The notes under the pieces: model-generated
The model's database searches: none
What the model was told of the DNA's origin: nothing
Seen by the model: the letters and a program-made list of their open reading frames with translations, nothing else
Source: Scolanthus callimorphus
Taxonomy: Eukaryota > Cnidaria > Anthozoa > Actiniaria > Edwardsiidae
Length of the DNA: 64,000 nucleotides
Direction: 5' to 3'
Assembly (NCBI GenBank): GCA_033964015.1
Contig: CM066912.1
Location: forward strand, 10,284,015-10,348,014
In this document: positions 10,352-23,192 of the stretch, piece by piece
How positions within the stretch are numbered: position 1 is the stretch's first letter
How the letters are laid out: every line of letters begins with the position of its first letter
Position numbers and translations under genes: made by a program

Positions 10352-12922
10352 CGTCACATTTCTCGTTATGGAATTTCGTCTAAATTAGAGTCTTTTTAGG
10401 TGAAAAAACAAGGTCGCATACTGAAAAGGAAATTATATTTTAGGTGTTTAGTTGAATAGCTACATAATGGTCAACATATTACTTATTTATATGGGAATCT
10501 AATTTTAAAATGCATTTTCAAGTAATTAAAGGGCTAATCCTTCCTTTGCTCCTCAAGCTCCTCACATTGCCAAGGAATTAAGTGCATGGAAACTGAATGA
10601 TTGGCTCAATAGAACTTAATTGATCGCAAAATTAAAAGGAGAGATCAAGTGTTACCTGGTGTTACCTTGTCGTCGATTTTTGTCCCAAACTGTCACATTT
10701 AACGGGACGATTTTAAATCAGATAATTATTATCATATACCAGTGTAAGATCTGTTTTCTATTTCCGTCGGCATTCAAAGTATAACAATAGCACTTAAATA
10801 CAAAATGACAAATAACTGTTTCTAGTGTGAAACATGCCGAGATTTTCATTTTATTTTGTTTACATTTGGTAATAATCCTTTTTAAGTAAAACAAAATTCG
10901 GGTAGGGATTTACATTCGAGCAAACTGAAATATGAAATTCTATGAGGCATAACAAAGTTGACCTTATTCCATTGCCCAGTAAACAAGCTCAAACATATTG
11001 TGAAACATCTCAATAGTCTAATAGTCTAATTTCAGCTTGAGGAAGAAAACATTTAAAGGGCGCCTTTCCTGGCAGGTGTAGAAAGCAATATGTATAAATT
11101 AAGTAGAGAGAGAGAGAGAGAGAGAGAGATCTTTTAGAATGCTACTAGAAAGCTAACCAAGACAGCAGAGTAAATTATCGCTAACTGGTTTCAAAATGGT
11201 CTAGTTTGTCGGTACGTTTAGTGTTTTCGCCAAACATTGAAGAAAGACAAACGGTGCACTCTATCAATAACATCAAGTTAAGGGTGCCTGTTCTTGAAAA
11301 ACAAAAGAAAAAAATGGCAATGTTGTTAGCATTGGTTATATAATCGACATAAAAGTGAAATTTCTTCGAGGTTCTCAATTATCAAACGTTTTTACTAAAC
11401 ATTTGGTTAAAAACCTTGTTACACAGGAAAAAAAAAACGGTGCAGGAAAAGTTGTAAATGACTAGGCAAATTAAGGCTTGGGAAGATATATATTTTGGTA
11501 AAACAAATGCGGAACCGGGATAATTTTCTTAAAGAGGGCTCGCCATTACTCAGTACAATACAAATCGGTTCTGTTATTCCAATCGAACTCGCTGTGCGGC
11601 TACAACAATCAACTTGTAAATGACATTCCAAGAGGAACGACAGAATAGGAAAATTTATGTGAACATCGAGGTTACACGGATAGGATGTAGCATTAAAAAA
11701 TATCCCAGATACAAACTGTTACTACTGTTAATTCAGGACGGAAATATATAAGCCAGTAAATACACTTTTATACAAGACACGATACTAGCAAAAAATTCGA
11801 ATAAGTTTTTTTTTCTTCTCGAATATGTTTTTGGCAATAATCTGAGAAATCTTTTGCCATCTTAGTTTAAAGAAAAGAAAAGAAAATGTTCTGGAAATTT
11901 TGCTATATTCTAGGTATAGTGAGGCAAACCTGGGTCATTTTCAAGCCTTGCACGAGCAAAACGTTCTGAAGAAGAAGTTTGAGAAATCATTCAACACTTT
12001 CATAGGTGTGCCAGATTAGAATGACGAGTTTGCTTTTTTTCAAGGCAGAAAAACGGGACAAGTAATAAATGACCCTCGTTAGCTCTCAGTGAACCTTTGA
12101 ACTATCCTGATAGAATGCGTTTTATACGGTCGAAATCCCTGGCTTAGACAAAAACTGTACTTGAAAAGGTCTTCATTCTTGTCCTTTCTGTGTTATATAG
12201 TGAGCGCTTGTTTATCTGTAAATATTCTACTCAAGTGTCACCTAACCTACGAAGGATATATACTGTTGAAAGAAACATCAAGAATTTTGTAATCTTTCAA
12301 TGACTTTCAACTTAATCAGGCTCTACATACCGTAACTAAAACCCCACGTATGACTTTCATTTAAAACTTGCTTTCAACACTCGCTAGTTTTCAAGAGTAT
12401 TGCCAGATAACGCATTCAACAGCTTCAAACCGTTAGCTTTTACCACCAAGACAGCTTCCTTTATACTGTGAGTGGTCATGCTGGCATCACTTGTCCGTTT
12501 TCCTAATAGCACTAGAACACCTGCCATTGCCTAGATCACTGCTGTAATTGATTATTCAAGAGCTTCCTCCATTGGTTAAGGTAATCATTATCCAACGTCT
12601 TGTGCCCGTCAGTAATCCATTGCCATCTCTCAGGGTACTTAAGGCATGGGTCCAAAGTAAATCCAATATGGCGGACGCAAAACCAAGGGGGGTGGTCTAT
12701 CTCTAAATGCTTTTATATATGCTTATGGATGTTGTTGAATATAAATTGCATTTGGAATTCTAAACCACCTTAACGATATTTGGTCTCCATACCACCAATT
12801 TCGTAACTTTTGACCCTAATAAGATAGATTTTCGTGTAAACCTCTTCGGGAGGGTAGGAAGACCAATAATATTTCGGATTCTTTTTGGTGTTATTAGAAG
12901 AACATAGTGGTACACAAACAAA
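10352..12922. other. Intergenic, nothing recognised except a GA microsatellite
   Basis: AT-rich sequence with ORFs of 75 codons or fewer and no family motif. An (AG)n run of about 22 bp sits at 11106-11129. No exon with a convincing splice pair and coding bias was found on either strand. Confidence 0.55.
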
Positions 12923-13036
12923 TCAAATGAGGATGGCTGGAATTGTTTTTTTACAATCACGGTTTTTACTGGTATGTAATTTGATACTTCTCATTATCTC
13001 AAAATCAGAATTGCCTGGACAGCCATCCTCATTTGA
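12923..13036. mobile_element. MITE with 17-bp perfect TIR
   Basis: TCAAATGAGGATGGCTG at the left end and its exact complement CAGCCATCCTCATTTGA at the right end enclose ~80 bp of non-coding sequence. It abuts the Helentron-like element that starts at 13046. Confidence 0.8.
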
Positions 13037-13045
13037 ACTGTATTT

Positions 13046-14000
13046 TAGCGGAGCTCCTGAGCGGAGCACCATACATAAGGAAAAGTGGTATCAGAATTCA
13101 GACGTATAACCATCAAGTCGCTTTTGAGTGGTTTCAGAGGTTTTTGTCAATTTCAATGACGTAAACAGTGACGTCATGTCACGTGACTTTGACAATAGAC
13201 AGGTATGAACCTAAAGACAACTTTTGCCAAGTTTGGTCGTCATTGGAGCTTTCCCACTGGAGATATGATTTTTTCCTTTCATTTCTGAATAAAACGTATA
13301 GTGTAATCCCGTGTGTGTGTCCGTCCGCTCGGCACACAGGCATCCCAATTTCAGGCGGGAAAATAGGGAAGAACGCACACGCGCGCTTCTATTTTTGTCG
13401 CCTTCGTGTTTAGTTTTAACGGAGCTACGGCCAGGCGCTAGTTGACCAACATTGGGTTAATTAAAGTTATGTTAGAAGCAAGGGGGTGTACCACCTATGT
13501 CACACGGCATGACGTCATCGATGACGTCATCAAAAACTAGAAAAGTCAAATATCTCAAGAAGGCAACATCGTTAGGTGACCAAACTTGGGTAAAGTTATC
13601 TTGGAGGTACGGGGTGGTGCAACACCAAGGTCACGCCGCATGACGTAATCGATGACGTCATCAAAACTAGAGAAGTCAACATCTCAAGAAGGCAACATCG
13701 CTAGGTGACCAAACTTGGGTTAGGTTATCTTGGAGGCAAGGGGGGTGCACCGCCAAGGTCAGGTGGGATGACGTCATCGATGACGTCATCAAAACTAGAA
13801 AAGTCATTATCTCGAGAAGGGAACATTGCTAGGAGACCAAACTTGGATTAAGTTTTTTGGAGGCAAGGGGGTGCACCACGTGGGATTACGTCATCGATGA
13901 CGTCATCAAAACTAAAAAAGTTGATACCGCGATGACAGTAATGCTGGTATGTCAGTAATGATTACAGCTCCGCTTTTAGGCATTGCCTAAATTTATATTA
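13046..14000 (+). mobile_element. Helentron/DINE-like non-autonomous element 1
   Basis: Left terminus TAGCGGAGCTCCTGAGCGG followed by GAGCACCATAC; right terminus AGCTCCGCTTTTAGGCATTG followed by CCTAAATTTATATTA. The two ends share an inverted AGCGGAGCT, and a small hairpin (TTTAGGCATTGCCTAAA) lies just inside the right end. Four degenerate ~120-135-bp tandem repeats fill 13440-13930. Each has a GATGACGTCATCGATGACGT core and the phrase CAAACTTGG. Asymmetric termini, a 3' hairpin and internal tandem repeats resemble Helentron/DINE-1 elements; the assignment is inference because no Rep/helicase protein is present. Confidence 0.7.
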
Positions 14001-14720
14001 CACCCGATAGTCAACGTTATTAACCACTTTCGAAAAAGAGCCAAACTGATTTACCATGCCTCCCGTGGCTTCAAAGGAAATAAGGCCTTTGCCTTATTAC
14101 GGTTACCATGGTTATAAAATATTTCAAAAGAACTGTCCCAATTTGAGGAACAACCTTAACGAATAACTGTTTGTGCTAGGTATTTTCTCCTCCTTGCAGA
14201 ATTTTTTATTGTATTTTTTTAGCATTTTTGCTGTTAGACCCGTGCCTTAAGTTCCCTGAGCTTTCTAGTTTAAGTGTTCAAACAAAGTCAAGGGTTGCAT
14301 AGGTTCTCTGATGTTTTATAAACTAAAACGTTGAAGTTAATATGAGCACTTCGTCCACTACCAAGAAAAAAGTTCTTGAGTAAAAGATTTCCAACTTTTG
14401 CATCGTTTTTTGCAGCATAAGACTTGCATATGAAAATGGTCATTACATACCTATTTGCCTGGAGATGTAGTACTACAGTACGTCTTTAAATTTTCCTGAC
14501 AACAGCGTTTATGGCCTGAAACTACCGATAAATTAATTTGTTGATAAGAACTCAGAAAAAAATATAGGTTCCTATTAACAACGAAATATTCTTTTGCAAT
14601 GTTTATTAAAAATTCAATAACACTTAAAAAATAAATCTTTATACATATTTGTCTGTTTGTCAATGATATCCCTGGCATATTTGATGTTTCTTGTTCTCCG
14701 GTATCTCTTGCAGGTTTTGA
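14001..14720. other. Intergenic, nothing recognised
   Basis: AT-rich spacer between the Helentron-like element and the truncated LINE. The minus-strand ORF at 14451-14678 has no motif. Confidence 0.5.
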
Positions 14721-16033
14721 TCTTGTTGCTTACTTTATGCGGATGATTTAGTCATTTTATCTGAATCGGATTCGGGCCTTCAGCGTTGTCTCGATAGATT
14801 GGCTATTTACACAAAGCACTGGAAGTTAAGCGTTAACATGAAAAAATCGAAAGTGTTAGTTTTTGGCACGCGTGCTCAGAGATGCCCATACTTGTTCTCT
14901 CGTTGGTCTTTCAGTGGCCAGGTTTTAGAGTGCGTGGAACATTATACCTATCTTGGTATTGTGTTTCATTTTTCTGGTAGTTTTAATTTTGCACGGAAGT
15001 GCTTATATAATAAAGCTTTAAGGGAATATCGTGGCCTTTTTGCCCATTTCACCAATGTTGAGAAAATTCCGGTAAAGGTGATGTTGAAATTATTTTCTTC
15101 GCTTGTGTCTCCCGTGCTGTTATATGGTTGTGAGGTCTGGGGTGCTTACATGTTAGGCAGGTTATCTTCTTTGGAGAAGTTAAAGGAGAAACTTTTCTCT
15201 GTTTTAGGTGACATAGAGAGGTTGCATCTAAAATTTTGTAAGAGGAATTTAGGCATACACTTAAAGTCTACGAATATGGCTGTGTATGCAGAATGAGGTA
15301 GGGTACCCCTGATAGTTCAAATCGGCTGTACGATTGTCAGGTATTGGTTACGGATAACAAATGCTATTTTCCGGGACAGTCTCGTCGGAAAAGCGGCTTC
15401 TTGGTCATCAAACTTGCGTGGGGTTGCTTTTGCTAATTTCCTCTTGTCTTTGTGTGGTTCTGGATCTTTAGATAGTATATTGCAATTCCTTTTGAACAGA
15501 TTAAGGATGTGTCCAAACAGATTAAAACACAATTATATGATATGTTTTGCGAGTACTGGAGGACTAACGTCCGTCAAGGGACCGGTGGAAAATTAAGGCT
15601 GTTTAGATCTTTGAAGTCTAGCCTAGGTTTTGAGAAATATTTAGTCTCGGTTACTGATTTTCGACATCGTCAAGCAGTTTCGAAACTGCGTTTATCCGCA
15701 CATAGATTACCAGTGGAAGTTGGCAGATATGCTAATATTGATTATAACTCTAGGAAATGTTCATTCTGCAATCTTAATGAAATTGGAGATGAGACGCATT
15801 ATTTGATGTTTTGTAACCATGCGTCTTTTGTTCATCTAAGAAAATTATTTTTGACTGACAGTTTAAAAATGAATGTTTCCTTTGGCCAACTAGGTTTGCG
15901 CAATCTATGCGTTTACTTATTATCGATGTGTGACGAGTCTGTCGTAAAGGTAACTGCCAAATTTTGTTTTGATATTCTCGAGCGTTTTAATGCGATGGTT
16001 CGAGATGCTGAAGAATCTAATGAGTCTCATTAA
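14721..16033 (+). pseudogene. LINE reverse transcriptase, 3' half, broken
   Basis: The segment is the C-terminal part of a non-LTR retrotransposon ORF2. It begins just upstream of the catalytic YADD box (14736-14747, LYADDLVILSES) and continues as HWKLSVNMKKSKV, YLGIVF and LLYGCEVWG, which are the palm/thumb motifs of reverse transcriptase. A TGA at 15294-15296 interrupts an otherwise continuing frame (next residues GRVPLIVQ...IVRYWLRI). A frameshift near 15510 moves the reading frame to 15509-16033, where LRLSAHRLPVEVGRYANI and a CSFC...HYLMFC zinc-knuckle-like motif mark the usual C-terminal domain. Upstream of 14718 the frame is closed, so the copy is 5'-truncated, as is usual for LINEs. 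Downstream A/T-rich sequence with an (ATT)n tail ends near 16125. It is closest in style to Jockey/CR1-group LINEs; the exact clade is not assignable by eye. Confidence 0.88.
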
Positions 16034-16757
16034 GCCTTATGTATTTTTTTCTTTTGTACCTATATATTGTTAGTGTATCCTATATACCGTGTAATTGGTT
16101 TTGTATGGAATCAAAAATTATTATTATTACGCTCTTCTATAATAATATTTTAGCAAAAAAACAATTATAATGAATAAAGATTTCCTAAAATATAACAAAA
16201 ATAATAATAATAACGTTAAAAATGAGGTCTTTGAAATTGCTAAATACATTCTTGTGTTAGTCCTGCAAGGGATAGCGATAAAGACTGCAGTATGATAATA
16301 ACAGTAATAAAAACCATTCCGAGACAGGCTAGTACTTTCTCAATCTCTAGATCAATATCTTGGATGTTTGTATTCCGTCTGCTAGTTCCCCTAGAACCTC
16401 TGAGACAAATAATATTATTATTCAGCCTTGCCACTATCTCGATTCTGATTGGCTAAGAGGACACTGCGAAAGGATGTTGGCGCGCAGTTCGTGACGTCAA
16501 ACTCCAGACATTAGGATTGATGCACTCTAGTGACGTCATAACGCAAGCCAATATGTTTGTCCGCCATCTTGGTTTTCATTTGGAAGGCAAAAGCCAATAT
16601 TCTTGTTGATTCTGCTATGCTTTTTGCCGAGAGATCATTGCTCAGGATATCTAAACATCAACAATGGCTATTTGAATTGAGTACGAAGAGGAAAATATGG
16701 ATGTAACCTCATCCAATAAGTGTTAAATAACAATAACAATGATGATAATAATGATAA
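16034..16757. other. LINE 3' tail and intergenic spacer
   Basis: Contains (ATT)n/(AAT)n microsatellites at 16118-16215. 16435-16600 carries GATTCTGATTGGCTAAGAGG, a MITE-like phrase, and two GTGACGTCA sites. 16720-16757 is an AATAAC/GATAAT microsatellite into which the next element is inserted. Confidence 0.5.
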
Positions 16758-18591
16758 TAGCGGAGCTCCTGCGCGGGCCGAAGGCCCGCGCAAGCGGAGC
16801 ACCATACCTAAGGGAAAAACGTATAGTATACTATCGAGTTGATTTTTGAACGTCACGGGCTTTATGGATCATTTTGATGACGTCATTGATGACGTAAGGG
16901 CACGTGACTTTGGTGTAGAGTTCCTCTTATGGTCTTTGAAACTTTGTCCAAGTTTGGCTTCTATAGAAGCTACCCTTCGGGAGATATGATTTTTTCTTTA
17001 TTTTTCTGGTATTAAACCTATAGCGTACGCCGTCCGTCCGTCCGTCCGTCCGTGTACACATGGGAACCCTGTGGTATGCAAAGAAAAAATTATATCTCCT
17101 CAAGGGAACATGCTAAGACAACCATACTTGGGATATTTTGTCTATGCCACAAGGGGGGTGCTGCAACACGGTCACGTGATGTGACGTCATCGATGACGTC
17201 GTCTATGCTTGAAAAATCAATATCTCGTGAAGGGAAGACTCTAAAACAACATAGAAACTTGGGTAGTGTAGTCTAGGCCACTAGATGAGCGAAATGAGGT
17301 GGTCACGTGATATGACGTCATCGATGACGTCATCTACGTTTGAAAAATGAATATCTCATGAAAGGAAGACTCTAAACAAACCAAACTTGGGTAATGTAAT
17401 CCAGGTCACCAGATGAGCGAAATGAAGTGGTCACGTGATGTGACGTCATCTATGCTTGAAAAATCAATATCTCGTGAAGGGAAGACTCTAAGACAACAAA
17501 ACTTGGGTATTGTAGTCTAGGCTACCAGATGAGCGAAATGAGTTGGTCACGTGATATGACGTTATCGATGACGTAATCTATGCTTGAAAAATCAATATCT
17601 CGTGAAGGAAGACTCTAAGACAACAAAACTTGGGTAGTGTAGTCTAGGCCACCAGATGAGCGAAATGAGGAAGTCACGTGATATGACGTCATCGATGACG
17701 TCATCTACGCTTGAAAAATGAATATCTCATGAAAGGAAGACTCTAAACAAACCAAACTTGGGTAGTGTAGTCTAGGCCACCAGATGAGCGAAATGAGGTG
17801 GTCACGTGATATGACGTCATCGATGACGTCATCTACGCTTGAAAAATGAATATCTCATCAAAGGAAGACTCTAAACCAACCAAACTTGAGCGAAATGAGT
17901 TGGTCACGTGATATGACGTCATCGATGACGTAATCTATGCTTGAAAAATCAATATCTCGTGAAGGGAAGACTCTAAGACAACAAAACTTGGGTAGTGTAG
18001 TCTAGGCCACCAGATGAGCGAAATGAGGTGGTCACGTGATATGACGTCATCGATGACGTCATCAACGCTTGAAAAATGAATATCTCATGAAAGGAAGACT
18101 CTAAACCAACCAAACTTGGGTAATATAATCCAGGTCACCAGATGAGCGAAATAAAGTGGTCACCTGATGTGACGTCATCGATGACGTCATATATGCTTGA
18201 AAAATCAATGTCTCGTGAAGGGAAGACTCTAAAACAACTAAACTTTGGTACTGTAGTCTAGGTCACCAGATGAGCGAAATGAGGTGGTCACGTGATATGA
18301 CGTAATCGATGACGTCATCTATGCTTGAAAAATCAATATCTCGTGAAGGGAAGACTCTAAAACAACCAAACTTCGGTAGTGTAGTCTAGGTCACAAGATG
18401 AGCGAAATGAGATGGTCTCGTGATATGACGTCATCGAAGACGTCATCAATGCTTGAAAAATTAATATCTCGCGAAGGGAAGACTCTAAAGCAACCATGTA
18501 AACCATGAACACATGGGAATCCCTTTCATTCACACAGAAAATTTTATAACCAGGAGCTCCGCTTTTAGCCAGTGGCTAAATCTATATATTA
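16758..18591 (+). mobile_element. Helentron/DINE-like element 2 with CRE-palindrome array
   Basis: Left terminus TAGCGGAGCTCCTGCGCGGG contains the GC hairpin GGGCCGAAGGCCC and continues to GCGGAGCACCATACCTAAG. Right terminus CAGGAGCTCCGCTTTTAGCC is followed by AGTGGCTAAATCTATATATTA. Both flanks are AAT/AAC-type microsatellite, suggesting insertion into a simple repeat. The interior (17140-18480) is about eleven copies of a ~125-140-bp unit: CAGATGAGCGAAATGAGGTG, GTCACGTGATATGACGTCAT, CGATGACGTCATC, GAAAAATCAATATCTCGTGA, AAGGGAAGACTC. The TGACGTCA-rich core is shared with element 1. Short ORFs are by-products of the repeat. Confidence 0.75.
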
Positions 18592-18639
18592 ATAATAAAT
18601 ATAATAATAATAATGACAATGACAATGATAGCGGAACTC

Positions 18640-21522
18640 CTGTGGAGCCCCATAGCTTAAGTGTGTGAAAATAAAAAAAAATAATAATAAAATAAAATAA
18701 AATAAAGTAACCCATCGAGTTGTATTCGAGTGGTTGTATTTTCCGTTGGACAGCCGCTGGTGTACCGTCGGCTTATTTCTGAGTGCGTACACGGTGTGTT
18801 GCCATGGGTTACGATATTCACTTTTTGGCTGGCGGCCCTTGTGCAAGTCAAGATTTCGTCCGCCATCTGCAGTTTCTTGTAGCTTGTATCATTGTTATTG
18901 GCCATAAAACTTTAAAAGAACTTTCGGGGATGTTCGGAAAAGATACATGAAGCCTTTGGGTTACCTGTCTTTGGTTGCTGGCAGAATGGACTGGGATCAG
19001 GGAAGGATGAGTAATCGATAAAGTGGTTTATTCAGCCGGGATCATAACAGAAAGAAATTAAGTTAAGAGGTTTATAAAATCAAGCTATGAATCATTCTAG
19101 ATAATACAAAAACAAGGAAAATAATTTGCAGCTTTGTTACAGCTCAAGCACGGAATAAATTTAATTGGCATAGACACGGAATTCTCGCGGAATTTAGCCA
19201 GCCTTTGCAGTCTCAACATTTGTACATGGAAAGAACAATGTACGACTCGCTTCTCAAGGACATCCTTTGGAGCCAATTGAAGCTGAATAACTAAGTTTCT
19301 AACGACAGAAATGCTTTGGCATCAAGATTCCTTCAAGAAGAAAAGATACGATATTCAGGTGAGTTTTAAAGTAAGTTAGTTCCAAAGTTGAGTGCTTTAC
19401 TGATCTCTTTGCTTGTTCTCCATTGAAAATGCAACACATGAATCGCTAGGATATCCTATTTAAACTACTCTATACTTGATATCCCTTGTGCTTGCATAAG
19501 ATAATTGTAAATACACATTGGAATCGTGTTTCAATCCCCTGTGATTCATTCAGCAACTCTCTTTAATTTGACTACTGGAAATTAGATTCAATTAACTCAA
19601 TATTTGAAGCTTAGCTTTGTGGATGAGACTGTGTGTTGGTGAAAACGTTTTTGCTGAAAAGGGGTGTGCATTTGGCTTGAAATCATAAACAGAAATAAAT
19701 AATGATTGACTGTAACATTGTATCATGATAATAAAGCTTAAAGTTGGTGGCCAGCATCACAGCCAGCTGAAAGACAAAAGCATTTTCCACTCTTTTAATC
19801 CTCTGGTAATGTCATTTTTTGTCAACAGAGATCAGGCTAAGATATTTTTTTTATTAGGCAGTTTGCTAGTAAATGCAAGGGATGTTCTTGATTTTATCTG
19901 GTTATTTGCTGGTTTTCCTCAGTTGCTTGTTTTCCACAGTTCGAAATGCCTACAAGCTAACTTTGCATCTATAGAGCGTGGGAGAAAAATCACTCACATT
20001 TTCCTAACAAACAGCCTTCAAATAAAGAAAATGTCTCGGCCTGTCATCTCTGTTGAGAAAAAATATTATTACAACAGTAAATACTTTAAAACAGTGGAAA
20101 CACGTTTGTCTTTCAGTTGGCCAAGACGCTTTTATTCACTGTGCATTTTTTATGCCGATTTAGTTTGTAGATCTCATTTCTACAAGCTAATTCTAAAGAA
20201 ACAGCTAATTCTATTAGCTGTTTAAAAGAAACAAACCCTGCCTACGGACAATAAAAAAAAATCATTTGGGTCAGGACTTTTTTCCCTGCAAGCAGATTAC
20301 CCCTGATGGACATTTTGCACATTACCCCAGGGTAAAACCAAACAACCAATCTGACTCCAAAGGGGCAGGGAGGAACGCTTGTGCACATTTTCTTATTTAC
20401 TTCTACCTGGAATTTGCTATTATGCAGAAGATACTATCATCTTTCTTTTTTCTTGCATGGGTATTACAGGAATGTCAACTCTCCCGGTTTTGCCAGGCGT
20501 CTCAAGAGTTTTCGCTTCGTTTCCCAGCACAACTTCAAGATGACTGCCATACATTTACTGTATTTCTCCCGGGAATATTTCAGGAAATTTAGCCATTTCA
20601 AGACAATCTCCAGATTTTTTAAGTCAATGGGTTGACGTCCCTGGTCTTAGAGATTCCATGAAATGAATGATTTTCTGATTTTCTTGCTAGAGGTCTGGAA
20701 TCTTAGAATTCAGACTTAGGTTAAGATTTGTCACCACATTCTAAATTTTCTGTGGAATTTTAAATGCTGTTTCAAGGACTTTAAAGGTACTTTAAGGTAT
20801 CAGTTATGGTATTTCATGATCCAACCCTCCAAGCCTGTAAATTTCTTTTACTGACTAGGCTACTTAGCTGTAGGTGTCCCGTTTGACTTTGATTTTTTTT
20901 TCAGCTCTCAGGTGCTGATGCTAGGGCTGGTTCACACATGAATTGCAACACAAGGTGCAAGAAGGTAGCCAAGACTTTTTCCAGGGCATCAGCTAACCCA
21001 TCCTGTAACTCTAGACTCCATTTGCAGTAAGCACTGTGAAAAACCCTGGAATGTGGCTTGGTTCATATAAACATACCACCTTTCCAGAAGTATTTTTTCA
21101 ATCTTGTAACAAAAAAAATGAATGCAACACATCAACTTAAAAGTATAGCCTATACTCAAACTCTTTCCGTTTTGGTGTTCGAATAATTATGAAATCCCAA
21201 GAGTGCAAAAAAGCAAAATTTCAAAACACTTTGTGGATTATTTGTACGTACATACTTTTAACTAGACCATGAATTTGTACTTTATCAGTATTGTGATTCA
21301 AACATGCCTCCTTTTTAGACATCGAAATAGAAATATTGAAAAACTTACTGGAATTCCAAATATGGTATGCAGATATTTCCTTATAAGGAAGTTGGAGAAA
21401 GTCGACACTTTTTCAAGGGAACTATTTTGATATGTTATTCCAAAGCAGGATCTCACCTTATAGTGGGTAAGGGGGCTATGCTCATTTTTCTGTTGGTAGT
21501 TTTTTGTTTACTTTTACTTTAA
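18640..21522. other. No confident gene; repeats only
   Basis: A minus-strand ATG at 18905 begins a short frame ending within the A/T repeat at 18660-18700 and could be a first exon, but no downstream partner was found. A plus ORF of 166 codons at 19725-20225 is Phe/Leu/Lys-rich from AT content and has no motif. 20465-20645 repeats, in inverted form, the GTCAACTCTCCCGGTTTTGC / GTTGACGTCCCTG fragment also seen near 6780. Confidence 0.5.
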
Positions 21523-21953
21523 GGGAGCATTCATTATTTATGCCAGGGGGTCGGCTGGCAATTATTAAGGGGGACCATGTTAAATTTGGCACGTTCAAGT
21601 AGAGGGTCACCAGATATAAAAACAAGTGTGAGGATTCACCTACGTTTTATGGCAGCAACGACGTTAATTTAATATATGGATACAAGAGGTTACACACCTG
21701 TAAAATTACAACAAACTGTTTATGCACGCATCAGGAAAATGTCTTAAAAATACTGCTTGTTGTCTACTTGGTATCTAGATGTCGCAACATTTCTTCCTCA
21801 TCTAAAGGGGGGAGGGCGCTATCATGATTATTATAAATATTGCCTAAAGGGGTTTTGAGTTTTTTTATTGATACTTTGAGGGGGCGAAGTTTTTTGGGGG
21901 CTGAATGAAAAATCTTGCCAGCCCACCCCCTGGCATAAATAATGATCGCTCCC
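21523..21953. mobile_element. MITE with ~38-bp TIRs
   Basis: The left end GGGAGCATTCATTATTTATG, followed by CCAGGGGGTCGGCTGGCAA, is complemented by the right end TTGCCAGCCCACCCCCTGGC followed by ATAAATAATGATCGCTCCC. The element is ~431 bp, non-coding, and contains several G-runs. A TA dinucleotide lies close outside each end, but the target duplication is uncertain. Confidence 0.85.
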
Positions 21954-22056
21954 TACCAGAACAAGGCTTAAAACTGGAATTAAACCATTGCTCACTGGAG
22001 TTCCAGTAAATCCCCCTACAATGAGATATACTTAGATATATTTTTTATTCGGAACT

Positions 22057-22348
22057 GTAAGAAATAATAATGATTTACATTGGCAAAACTCCAATAAATA
22101 TAAAAAAGTACATTAATTTTTGCCTAATTTTGATTGTTTAATTTCACTTATTTGTTCAAAGAGGGGGTTCGAAGGCTTGTCATGATGGAGTGATTTTGCA
22201 AAGTAAGAAATAATAATGATTTACATTGGCAAAACTCCAATAAATATAAAAAAGTACATTAATTTTTGCCTAATTTTGATTGTTTAATTTCACTTATTTG
22301 TTCAAAGAGGGGGTTCGAAGGCTTGTCATGATGGAGTGATTTTGCAAA
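22057..22348 (+). repeat. Recent 146-bp tandem duplication
   Basis: Two copies of a 146-bp unit starting GTAAGAAATAATAATGATTT (22057 and 22203) appear identical throughout, including the GAGGGGGTTCGAAGGCTTGT segment. Lack of divergence means it is very young or is an assembly artefact. Confidence 0.9.
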
Positions 22349-22599
22349 GTAGTTCTTCTTGTTCTGTTTTAGTCACCCATACAAAATTTTGCTATGTTTT
22401 CGGATTATTTTCTATTAATTTTCGTAACATTATTCTTGTGATGCATCCAAGGGGGCCATTTGACATAAATTGATTTTGGTTTTGATTTCTGTGGTATGGA
22501 AGAGTTCATATAGTTGGGTAGGATAAAATTGCTCTTCCATTTCAGTTCTTTATTTTTTTTTCTAGCACCTTGAATGACCTGCTTTGTCTCCCGTTTTCC

Positions 22600-22865
22600 A
22601 TCCGTAGGTCATGGAAGGACATTGGAAATCCCAGAGGGGTGAGGGTGGGGAGTCAATTTACTTTCTTTGGAGGGATGAGGGGAGGGGGTCTCCTCTCAAC
22701 ACCCTTCTTTGTGGGGGGATATTTTCTGGTTCCATATTATCCATACCCTCCTACGAAGGGATTGGAAATGCTGTCAATTTACCTGATCTTTTCCATACAA
22801 ATACTGTTTTTTTCTTTGAAAATTGCATAGAGGGGGTAAGGATATTTTTTTGGAAACACGATTAT
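22600..22865. mobile_element. Foldback element with G tracts, copy 2
   Basis: It shares ATTGGAAAT(C)CCAGAGGGGT, AATTTACCTGATCTTTTCCA and TACAAATACTGT with the copy at 59939-60150, and ends in GGATATTTTTTTGGAAACAC like all three copies. The left end is less well preserved. Confidence 0.75.
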
Positions 22866-23192
22866 GATTATGATTTTTATACTACTGACAGTACAGATTT
22901 TTAAGGGTTTTTTTCTGACTTTTCTGACTAGGATTCTGTTAGGGGTAGTTAGGAAACTCAGTATTATTAAGCAACTCTTTCGAAGGAAAAAAAATCTTCA
23001 GATGTTTAGGTTTTGCCAGATTTCTAGGATTCTGTAATGGGAAGTTATGTTTCTCTGGGGTTAAAATACACATATCAAGATAGTCAGTGTAAGAAAGTGT
23101 CGGGATTTTGCTCGCGCGGTATCTTCCATATAAGGAAATAACTATATTCCATATTTGGAAGGTATGTTAACTGTGCTGTGGGTCAAACCAAT

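Noticed and set aside
17140..18480. CRISPR-like regular array
   Set aside because: Units of ~125-140 bp are repeated over their whole length with no unique spacers, and the setting is a eukaryotic transposon.
19725..20225. 166-codon ORF on the plus strand
   Set aside because: Hydrophobic and Lys-rich as expected from AT-rich DNA, no domain, no splice context; chance open frame is the simpler view.
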